Below are positions 1-5,806 of a DNA stretch of 6,141 nucleotides, one piece after another. The position numbers were made by a program, and so were the translations under genes. This stretch comes from Chloroflexi bacterium UBA4733 (GTDB taxonomy: Bacteria; Chloroflexota; UBA4733), in NCBI GenBank assembly GCA_002404055.1, contig DHIZ01000343.1, positions 432 through 6,572 on the forward strand. The letters are read 5' to 3'. Under the pieces are notes generated by a model. The model was not told where the DNA came from and did no database searches. It was given only the letters and a program-made list of their open reading frames with translations. Each line of letters begins with the position of its first letter. Position 1 is the stretch's first letter.

Positions 1-1004
1 GTCCCGGTGGCGATGTCGGCGACAGTGCCCGTCACCGTTCCAGGCAGAGGCACCAGGGCGAAGTTCTTGACGACGTTCGCGCCCGGTCCGACGGAGACCT
101 GTGGCGACTGTGGGTTGTAACCGGCCGCGCTGACGCTCACGGCGTAGCTCCCCTCCGTCACGCCAGTCAGCGAGTACGCACCGGCGGAGTCGGTGGTCGC
201 AGCTCCGCCCGAGTAGCTCACGGCCGCACCCCCAATTTTCGCGCCGGTCACCGAGTCTGTGACAACCCCCTTGATGCTGCCTGGCAGGGGTGCCAGCGCG
301 AAGTCCTGATTGGTGGTGCTACCGGTGGCGATGACAACGACCGCGCTCTGATCCGTGTACCCAGAGCGTGTGGCAGTGACCGTGCTGTTGCCGTCAGGAA
401 GCGAGGCCAGGGTATACATCCCGCCTGAGTCGGAGGTCGCGGTGCCGCCCACATAGCTGACGGTGGCGCCGGCCACAGGCGAGCCGGTTACGGCATCGGT
501 CACCTGTCCCTGAACGGTTCCGACTCCAAACGGAGCGAGCGCGAAGTTCTGAGACGCGGCCTGGCCGGGGCCGACTGTCACCGACTGCGTCTGTGCTGCA
601 TATCCAGGTGCGCTTGCGATGACGTCATAGGTCCCTTCGGTGATGCCGGTAAGGGTGTAGGCGCCCGAAGAGTCGGTCGTGGCCTGACCACCTGAGTACG
701 ACACAGTGGCGCCGGCGAGGAGTGCCCCAGACGCTGCATCCGTGACGACGCCGCTCACGCTGCCCGCCAGCGGCGCCAGGTTGAACCCGGTCGTGGTTGT
801 TGCTGCAGGGCTTACGGTGATCGACTGGCTCTGGCCGGTGTAACCGGGAGCGGCGACTGTGAGCTGGTCGGTGCCGAGTGGCGCCTTCGGCAGCGTGTAC
901 GAGCCGGAGATGTCGGTCTGCGTGCTCGCGCCCGAGTACGAGATCGTCGCACCGGCGATGGCATTGCCGGTCACCGCGTCAGTGACCTTGCCGGTCAGCG
1001 TGCC
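1..1004 (-). repeat. Tandem 80-residue carboxypeptidase-regulatory-like (beta-sandwich) repeats, four full and one partial
   Basis: The repeats lie in the coding frame of the left-hand metallophosphoesterase. Units begin at residues 431, 511, 592, 672 and 752, giving lengths of 80, 81, 80 and 80; the fifth is cut by the window edge. In DNA they span 1004-765, 764-522, 521-282, 281-42 and 41-1. Each follows the PF13620 pattern: G-[ST]-h-x-G-x-V-T-D, G-x-x-x-x-G-A-x-[VI]-S-Y, T-D-x-x-G-x-Y-[TS]-L, A/S-x-G-Y, and a closing FxLxPL. Such domains are small transthyretin-like beta sandwiches, common in secreted bacterial proteins. By hand, units 2 and 4 share about 48 of 79 residues and units 2 and 3 about 39. 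Odd units start GT and even units GS. Confidence 0.93.
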
Positions 1005-2294
1005 GTAACCACGGCACGGGATGCTGCCCGAGTCGAAGACGGTCGACGTGCTGCCCGATACCGTGACGAACTGGAACTGGGCCGCGGTCGTGGAGAGTGA
1101 AAGCTGCAGGGCGCCGAAGACCGCGCTCTTGGATTTGACGACGCGAGGATCGCTCTTGAGTATGACCTGCCCCGAATGGCCTCCTGTTCCGGCCAGGATC
1201 TCGGTGAGGCCGGTACTCGAAGGATTGCCGTTGGCGTCCAGGGGCTGCCAGCGCTGGTAATCGTGGTCATGGCCATTCAGCACCAGGGTGGCCTGGGCAT
1301 TGACGAGTGGCGTCCAGAAGTCCTGGACCCGGTCCGAAGCGCCCTCCGGACCGATGTTGTAGAGAGGGTGGTGCCAGTAGGCCACGATGCAGGCACCGGC
1401 GTGTGCGGCGAGGTCGCTCTGGAGCCAGGCAAGCTGGCCGGCCCAGTTGATGGCCTGGTACTGGGAGGTCGAGTTTAGCGCGATGAAATGCCATCCGCCG
1501 GCGTCGAAGCTGTAATAGTTCGGCTCGTTGTTCCAGTAGTCGAAGTAGCCTGCCGCCCTTCGCGTTCCGTACTCGTGATTGCCGATGACTGGGTCCGTTA
1601 TCGGGCGCAGTACGCCAAAGGCGCCGTCGTACCAGTTGGAGAACTCCGCATAGGAGCCTTTTTCGTAGACGTCGCCCAGGTAGAGAAAGAGGTTGGGCGA
1701 CCACGAGTTGATCAAGCTCACGACTGAGGTTGCCGTGGAGTCACCGCCCGCGCCGTCCCCGACCGCGGCGACCACAAGATTTGCTCCCGGCGCCGGTGCC
1801 GTGCCCGATGTGATCGTGGGCGGATTGTTGTTCGATGGCACCGAGCTCTGCCCGTTGGAGAAGGTGAGCGACTCGCTCGTCGAGTTCGTATTGCTGTTGT
1901 CGCTCATCACAGCGGATACGGACAGTGTGTGGACGCCATCCACCCACTTCGTGGTTGGCAGCGCGAAGGTGTAAGGGCTCTGATAGTCGGTCAGGGTGTA
2001 GCCGGTGGAGGGGTCGTCGACGGTGAACACCATCCGCACAACCCTGAGGTTGCCACTGAGGATCATCGTGGCCGTTGCCGAAACAGTGACCGCGCCGCTC
2101 ACCGTCGAGCCGGCGTCGGGCTGGGTCAAGCACAGCTGCACGCTGTACGTCGCCGTTATCGTCGTGCTACACGGAGGCGAGCCGGCCGCGGCTCCGTCCC
2201 ATGAGCTTGAAACCAGGAACAGGACGATCGCCCCTGCCGATGCTGCTAACCAAGCTCGTGACTGCAGCCTGCCGGGTAGTAAGTGAGAGATCAT
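1..2294 (-). CDS. Exported metallophosphoesterase with Ig-like domain and tandem carboxypeptidase-regulatory-like repeats (partial at left edge)
   Basis: The frame runs from the ATG at 2294 to the left edge with no stop (764 full codons), so the C-terminus is missing. The start overlaps the preceding TGA (ATGA) and has GGAG 9 nt upstream with AAGGA closer in. Residues 1-37 are a signal peptide (hydrophobic about 15-29, cleavage probably after DGAAA). About 57-145 is a bacterial Ig-like domain of the Big_7 kind (GSTVSGAVTVSATA, YQSPYTFALPTTKWVDGVHT). A Ser/Asn/Pro-rich linker leads into a calcineurin-like phosphoesterase domain (about 172-425) with GDGAGG (D180), GDVYEKG (D208, Y210), GNHEY (N239, H240), WHHPLY (H308, H309) and NGHDHDYQRW (H342, H344). 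From residue 431 onward there are tandem 80-residue repeats. The role is hydrolysis of a phosphoester outside the cell, with repeats acting as a stalk or binding region. Substrate and mode of surface attachment cannot be seen. Confidence 0.93.
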   Translation of the reverse strand, partial: MISHLLPGRLQSRAWLAASAGAIVLFLVSSSWDGAAAGSPPCSTTITATYSVQLCLTQPDAGSTVSGAVTVSATATMILSGNLRVVRMVFTVDDPSTGYTLTDYQSPYTFALPTTKWVDGVHTLSVSAVMSDNSNTNSTSESLTFSNGQSSVPSNNNPPTITSGTAPAPGANLVVAAVGDGAGGDSTATSVVSLINSWSPNLFLYLGDVYEKGSYAEFSNWYDGAFGVLRPITDPVIGNHEYGTRRAAGYFDYWNNEPNYYSFDAGGWHFIALNSTSQYQAINWAGQLAWLQSDLAAHAGACIVAYWHHPLYNIGPEGASDRVQDFWTPLVNAQATLVLNGHDHDYQRWQPLDANGNPSSTGLTEILAGTGGHSGQVILKSDPRVVKSKSAVFGALQLSLSTTAAQFQFVTVSGSTSTVFDSGSIPCRGYGTLTGKVTDAVTGNAIAGATISYSGASTQTDISGSYTLPKAPLGTDQLTVAAPGYTGQSQSITVSPAATTTTGFNLAPLAGSVSGVVTDAASGALLAGATVSYSGGQATTDSSGAYTLTGITEGTYDVIASAPGYAAQTQSVTVGPGQAASQNFALAPFGVGTVQGQVTDAVTGSPVAGATVSYVGGTATSDSGGMYTLASLPDGNSTVTATRSGYTDQSAVVVIATGSTTNQDFALAPLPGSIKGVVTDSVTGAKIGGAAVSYSGGAATTDSAGAYSLTGVTEGSYAVSVSAAGYNPQSPQVSVGPGANVVKNFALVPLPGTVTGTVADIATG

Positions 2295-2310
2295 CCGTCC
2301 TTGCTCCAGC
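2291..2310 (-). promoter_or_regulatory. Ribosome binding site and ATGA overlap between the two metallophosphoesterase genes
   Basis: Read on the minus strand, CTGGAGCAAGGACGG precedes ATGA. The ATG (2294-2292) overlaps the TGA stop (2293-2291). GGAG is 9 nt from the start, the same spacing as at the first junction, with AAGGA as a second possible match. Confidence 0.85.
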
Positions 2311-3469
2311 TGCTTGTATCGAGCAGCGTCCCGTCTGTGAGAACTGCATCCACGCGGACAGTGGAATGGTCCGCGGTCACGATGAGATCCCCGAAGATCC
2401 TGGTTGCGCCAAATTGTTGAAAGGAGCAGTTGTGCTTCATCGCGTCAACGCTCTTGCCCCCGATCCCAGCGACGAAGTAATGAACGCCGGCTGCGTCGGG
2501 GCGGATCCTCTCGTAGTCGTGGTCGTGGCCGTTGAACACGGCATCCACGTGATATTTGTCAAACAGCGGAACCCAGTACTGGTCGACCCACATTGTCGAT
2601 CCGTGCTGGCCGCATGAGTAGGCGGGGTAGTGGAAAAAGACGAACTTCCAGCGTGCGCCGGCATGGGCGGCGAGGTCGTTCTTCAAGAATTCGTAGTAGG
2701 GCTGCCCCGGGAGGTAGCCACGTGACCCATCGCCCTCCATCACCGTGAAATGCGCCTCGCCGGCATCGAACGAGTAATTCCTGTCCGGCATGAAGAAGTT
2801 GGTGATGCTGGGGTTGCCTTGCTGGGTGGTGTGGTCGTGGTTGCCGAGCACCCAGATGACCCCATGCGAGTTGAGAAAGCTCGCATATTGAGGAAACACG
2901 TTCTGATCCATCTCGGCCAGCGTGCCGCGCTCGTAGGTGTTGTCCCCGAGCGTGATGAAGAGGTCCGGATCCTGTTGATTCATCAAATTCACCACGGCCA
3001 CTTCGGGCAGAGTTCCCCCACCGAAGTCCCCGGTGGTTGTGAAGCGGATCCGCCCGCTGTCAGGCAGGCTTTGGAAACTCCCGCTGGCAACCTCGCCCCC
3101 AGAGTGCACCGCATATGAGTAGGTGCTCCCGGCCTTGAGACCGGTCAGCACCGCGCTATGAAGCACGCCGTCCTCCTGCGGGTGAACCCTGACGGTCGCG
3201 GTTAGATCCAGCTTCCCGCCGAGGCCGTAGGCGACGCTCGCGTCCGTCACGCCAGGTCGCGTAAGCCAGGCGATGATGATCGAGTCGGTCCGGGGTTGGA
3301 CGAGATATGGCATCCGCAGGAAGACCGTGCTTGACGCCGCTCGCACCGGTGAAGGAGGCTGCGCCTCGATGGCTCTAGCGAAGGCGAACCCGATGCCCGC
3401 CCCCACCACCAGAGTGACCAGCGCCAGGCCCAGCACCATCGACACCCATTGGGATCTGATCGCCTTCAT
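2291..3469 (-). CDS. Exported purple-acid-phosphatase-like metallophosphoesterase
   Basis: The protein has 392 residues. It starts at the ATG that overlaps the preceding TGA (ATGA), with a modest GTGAG 6 nt upstream. The in-frame extension upstream is Arg-rich and lies inside the previous gene, so I reject it. Residues about 9-30 form a hydrophobic signal peptide or anchor. About 48-135 is a fibronectin-III-like domain of the kind preceding the catalytic domain in purple acid phosphatases (YLVQP, SIIIAWLT, LTGLKAGSTYSY). The catalytic domain follows with the metal-ligand motifs in order: GDFGG (D148), GDNTY (D176, Y179), GNHDH (N210, H211), FFHYP (H280) and NGHDHDYER (H315, H317). The Tyr spacing is that of the PAP group, which binds two metals (Fe with Fe, Zn or Mn) and cleaves phosphomonoesters. 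All ligands are present, so it should be active outside the cytoplasm. The substrate is unknown. It is a diverged paralogue of the next gene. Confidence 0.93.
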   Translation of the reverse strand: MKAIRSQWVSMVLGLALVTLVVGAGIGFAFARAIEAQPPSPVRAASSTVFLRMPYLVQPRTDSIIIAWLTRPGVTDASVAYGLGGKLDLTATVRVHPQEDGVLHSAVLTGLKAGSTYSYAVHSGGEVASGSFQSLPDSGRIRFTTTGDFGGGTLPEVAVVNLMNQQDPDLFITLGDNTYERGTLAEMDQNVFPQYASFLNSHGVIWVLGNHDHTTQQGNPSITNFFMPDRNYSFDAGEAHFTVMEGDGSRGYLPGQPYYEFLKNDLAAHAGARWKFVFFHYPAYSCGQHGSTMWVDQYWVPLFDKYHVDAVFNGHDHDYERIRPDAAGVHYFVAGIGGKSVDAMKHNCSFQQFGATRIFGDLIVTADHSTVRVDAVLTDGTLLDTSSWSKDG

Positions 3470-3480
3470 GGCGTGCTCAC
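3466..3480 (-). promoter_or_regulatory. Start site and ATGA overlap, pseudo-SNF2 gene to metallophosphoesterase
   Basis: The ATG (3469-3467) overlaps the TGA stop (3468-3466). Upstream on the minus strand is GTGAG, then CACGCC, then ATG, which is a weaker Shine-Dalgarno match than at the other two junctions. Translation here probably depends more on coupling to the preceding gene. Confidence 0.75.
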
Positions 3481-5790
3481 TGTCTGCTCGTGGGCAGGTT
3501 CCTCTCTCAAGCCGGCACGCGCCCTGGCGACTGCTGCGTGACCGGCCTTTCGGGACCTCACCACATCTTGAAAAACGGCCTTCGTCCGATCCGCTGTATC
3601 TGGTTCTGGGGCGCCATCGCCGACGTAGTCGGCGCACATCTGACGAAGGAACTCCCAATCGCCGTCGGGGCGCACCGCTCGCGGAATCGCGAAATACCGA
3701 GCCAGGTCACTTTCGACGTCGGCGGGCAGAATCAACCCAAGCAGATCGATGAGATCGGCGGCGTCGTGCGGCTGCATCTGCGGCGGAGCAGGCGAGGCCA
3801 GGTACAGGGCCTTCCAGGAACGGCTCGCCTTCATCGCCTGGAGTACCGCCAGCAGCTTGTTAGGGGCGCCCGCAGGCTTCGATCCCGACCGGCGGGCCTC
3901 CTCGGCGTTGTCGACCAGGACCACATCCCAAGGCCCGGCGGCCAGCAGCTCTGTTCGACGAAGACGGCGACGGGCTAGGTCTGAGCTGCCGAGCACCACT
4001 GGGAAGGCATTCCAGGGATTGCCCGACCACTGCAGCTCGACATCGTCACAGTCGCGGAACGTATTCCGGTCGAACCTCGGAATCCGGATCGAGAACTTCT
4101 CCATCAGGTCTAGTTGCCACTGCGTCATCACGGATTGATGAACCAGCAGCAGCAAGCGCTCGGCTTTGCTTGAATCGATAAGACCACGAAGGATCAGACC
4201 CACTTCGATTGTGGGACCGTGCACAGTCGCCTGGGAGAGGAGACAGCTCTTTGGGAAAGTCGTGATGTCGCGCCATGCGACGACCGCCTGCTCTGATGCG
4301 CGCGCGTCTTCCACGGGACTCAGCCCGGCACCTCGCCGCTTCCACGGCGCACCTGGCGGCACCAACCGAATCGCCTGCTTCGCGACGCCTGCCGATACGT
4401 CTTGCAAGACCCGGCTGCGTGGGGCGTATAGATCCCAGCGCCGGATGATCGGCTCTCCGTATCTCACCCGCACAGCAGAGAGACGGCGGACCGCCCAGAA
4501 CTTACCGCGGCCGGCCACGAAGACCGCACCCATGATGGCGATCAGGACCAGGGCGATGGTGAAAAGGTCGATCGGAGTGATGACCGGTATGACCACCACC
4601 TGACTGCGCGAGAGGGCGATGGTCGCCACAGGGGTCACCCCTGATGCGAGCACCTGGGCGCTGTAGTTGCCGCGACTCAGGACGAGGCTGATCCTGTTCT
4701 GTCCATTGAGCGCCACGGTCTGGATGCGGCCGGTCGGGCCGACCAGCTTGATCGAGTTGTAAAGGGTGGTCCCGAAGAGCGCATCCTTGGCGCCCAGGCT
4801 CAAGGTGAACAGAAGCAAATGAATGCTCCACGTCTGCCCCGGGGCAGGCGTGAAGCGCTGCTGCCCGGTGCTCGCCACGTTCAGACGGGCGTACTTGGCC
4901 TGGCTGACCGAGTACGGGGTAGGAGTGATATGTAGACCGCCCTCCCCGGAATGCTTGGCGGGCATCGGCGTCTGCAGCCAGATGGGATCGAAGGGGTACT
5001 GGAGCTGGATCACCTCGGCGTTGGGCCCTGAGATGACGACGTCTGAGACCCGCGTTTGATCGAGTGGACTGTTGTCGAGGCCGACGAATTCGATCGGGGT
5101 CAGATACGCCGCCCTCAGCCCGACCGAGATGGAGACATCCTGCACGACCCTGATGACTCGCGATGGTTTCCAGCTGTCGTCGGACCACCGCACAAATGTG
5201 ATGCGAGAGGTCTCGTCCGAAGCCGGCAGTGTCACTGCAAGGCTGTGGAGTCCGGCTCGCGTCACCCCGATCAGGGTCTGGCCGGCTGCATCCGTGACAT
5301 AGCCTTTGGCACCGTCAAGGGTCAGCGTGACCCCAGGAACCAGCGGCACCGTCTGGATGGTGATGATGAGTGGAGCCACCTCAAAGGTGGCTGTGGCGCG
5401 TGCGGGCTCCGAGTAGGAATACTGCCTGGTGCCTGCGTAGCTCACCACAAGGCGATGGACCCCCGCTGCCAGCACGCCTCGCAACCGGAAATGCGCCACT
5501 CCCGACGCATCGGTTCTCACCATCCGGCGCTCGACGTTGTCGATGATGAAATGGAGGCCGGCGTCAGCGCGCAGAAATCCTCCGCCGGCGAGGGTGGCAT
5601 CCACTTCGATCTCCCGGCCCGCCTTGATGACGGACGGGACGCTCAACGTGATCCCGTCGGGCAATGACGTGGCTATGGGGCTGGGGGGCGGCGTGTAGAC
5701 GGCGACCGCGCCCTTCGCCAGCACCGCATGTGGCATCGCCAGCAGAGCGCCGGCGAGCATCGCCGCGATGGTTACGGCCAGGCGCCTCAT
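3466..5790 (-). CDS. Membrane-spanning protein: extracytoplasmic Ig-like region plus cytoplasmic degenerate SNF2-type helicase lobe
   Basis: The protein has 774 residues. I chose the ATG at 5790 because it makes an ATGA overlap with the upstream stop, has GGAG 9 nt upstream, and begins a clean signal peptide (MRRLAVTIAAML, hydrophobic to about residue 25, AVLA-KG). The ATG at 5805 lacks a good ribosome binding site. Residues 26-45 are a Pro-rich linker. About 46-138 and 139-228 look like two Ig-like or carboxypeptidase-regulatory-like beta domains, and 229-400 is an unrecognised, probably beta-rich region. A transmembrane helix spans about 409-427, followed by RGKFWAVRRL, placing the C-terminus in the cytoplasm. 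Residues about 497-690 align with lobe 1 of SNF2/HepA-type helicases, but the nucleotide-binding and hydrolysis motifs are lost and lobe 2 is missing. The gene sits between phosphoesterase genes with ATGA overlaps at both ends. The reading frame is intact, so it is not an obvious pseudogene. Function is unknown; sensing, scaffolding or regulation are guesses. Confidence 0.85.
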   Translation of the reverse strand: MRRLAVTIAAMLAGALLAMPHAVLAKGAVAVYTPPPSPIATSLPDGITLSVPSVIKAGREIEVDATLAGGGFLRADAGLHFIIDNVERRMVRTDASGVAHFRLRGVLAAGVHRLVVSYAGTRQYSYSEPARATATFEVAPLIITIQTVPLVPGVTLTLDGAKGYVTDAAGQTLIGVTRAGLHSLAVTLPASDETSRITFVRWSDDSWKPSRVIRVVQDVSISVGLRAAYLTPIEFVGLDNSPLDQTRVSDVVISGPNAEVIQLQYPFDPIWLQTPMPAKHSGEGGLHITPTPYSVSQAKYARLNVASTGQQRFTPAPGQTWSIHLLLFTLSLGAKDALFGTTLYNSIKLVGPTGRIQTVALNGQNRISLVLSRGNYSAQVLASGVTPVATIALSRSQVVVIPVITPIDLFTIALVLIAIMGAVFVAGRGKFWAVRRLSAVRVRYGEPIIRRWDLYAPRSRVLQDVSAGVAKQAIRLVPPGAPWKRRGAGLSPVEDARASEQAVVAWRDITTFPKSCLLSQATVHGPTIEVGLILRGLIDSSKAERLLLLVHQSVMTQWQLDLMEKFSIRIPRFDRNTFRDCDDVELQWSGNPWNAFPVVLGSSDLARRRLRRTELLAAGPWDVVLVDNAEEARRSGSKPAGAPNKLLAVLQAMKASRSWKALYLASPAPPQMQPHDAADLIDLLGLILPADVESDLARYFAIPRAVRPDGDWEFLRQMCADYVGDGAPEPDTADRTKAVFQDVVRSRKAGHAAVARARAGLREEPAHEQTVSTP
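3721..4302 (-). other. Degenerate SNF2/HepA-type helicase lobe 1 (pseudo-ATPase domain)
   Basis: This domain covers residues about 497-690 of the 5790-3466 protein. It can be laid on the usual SNF2 lobe 1 pattern without gaps at the key motifs. LLSQATVHGPTIEVGLILR sits where active members have LLADEVGLGKTIEAGLILR, so the Walker A lysine is Pro526 and the DE before it is QA. HQSVMTQWQLDLMEKFSI matches motif Ia (PASLxxQWxxELxEKF). WDVVLVDNAEEARR (621-634) matches WDLVVVDEAHxARR, so DEAH is DNAE (627-630). SPAPPQ (666-671) replaces TATPMQ of motif III, followed by a well-kept DLIDLLGL. The framework residues survive while the catalytic ones are gone. The comparison is with family consensus from memory, not a search. 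It is most likely a non-hydrolysing relative retained for binding or structure. Confidence 0.8.
4510..4566 (-). other. Transmembrane helix of the pseudo-SNF2 membrane protein
   Basis: Residues about 409-427 (LFTIALVLIAIMGAVFVAG) form the only long hydrophobic stretch after the signal peptide. Basic residues follow at once (RGKFWAVRRL and more Arg up to about residue 451), while the preceding side is nearly uncharged. With an N-terminal signal peptide this predicts residues 26-408 outside and 428-774 in the cytoplasm, which fits the location of a nucleotide-binding-type fold. Confidence 0.85.
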
Positions 5791-5806
5791 ACCGCCCTTC
5801 TCCATC
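5787..5806 (-). promoter_or_regulatory. Ribosome binding site and ATGA overlap, phosphoesterase to pseudo-SNF2 gene
   Basis: Read on the minus strand, GGAG is followed by AAGGGCGGT and then ATGA. The ATG (5790-5788) shares bases with the TGA stop (5789-5787) of the upstream gene. The site decides the start at 5790 rather than 5805 and points to translational coupling by a terminating ribosome. Confidence 0.85.

Noticed and set aside
3470..3658. In-frame upstream extension of the 392-residue metallophosphoesterase (63 extra residues)
   Set aside because: It is Arg/Ser-rich, has no signal-peptide character, lies wholly inside the previous gene and would bury the clear signal peptide starting at 3469.
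3721..4302. Active SNF2 helicase of an anti-phage system such as DISARM
   Set aside because: Walker A, DEAH and motif III are all lost, the second lobe is absent, the protein enters the secretory pathway, and no methylase, nuclease or DUF1998-type partner is in the window.
4502..5188. Minus-strand open frame of 228 codons in another frame
   Set aside because: It is Arg/Gln/Pro-rich and overlaps the well-supported 774-residue protein in a different frame; it is a shadow.
5056..5667. Plus-strand open frame of 203 codons
   Set aside because: It lies antisense inside the pseudo-SNF2 gene, reads as low-complexity His/Arg/Gly-rich sequence with no family resemblance, and is typical of high-GC antisense frames. 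The same applies to the other plus-strand open frames.
3466..5790. Chimeric gene caused by assembly error or frameshift
   Set aside because: The frame is uninterrupted, both ends have matching ATGA overlaps, and composition looks uniform across the junction, so a true fusion is more likely. Read-level data would settle it.
5791..5805. Alternative start five codons upstream for the pseudo-SNF2 gene
   Set aside because: It has a poor ribosome binding site and adds acidic residues before the signal peptide. The ATG at 5790 has GGAG at 9 nt and the ATGA overlap.
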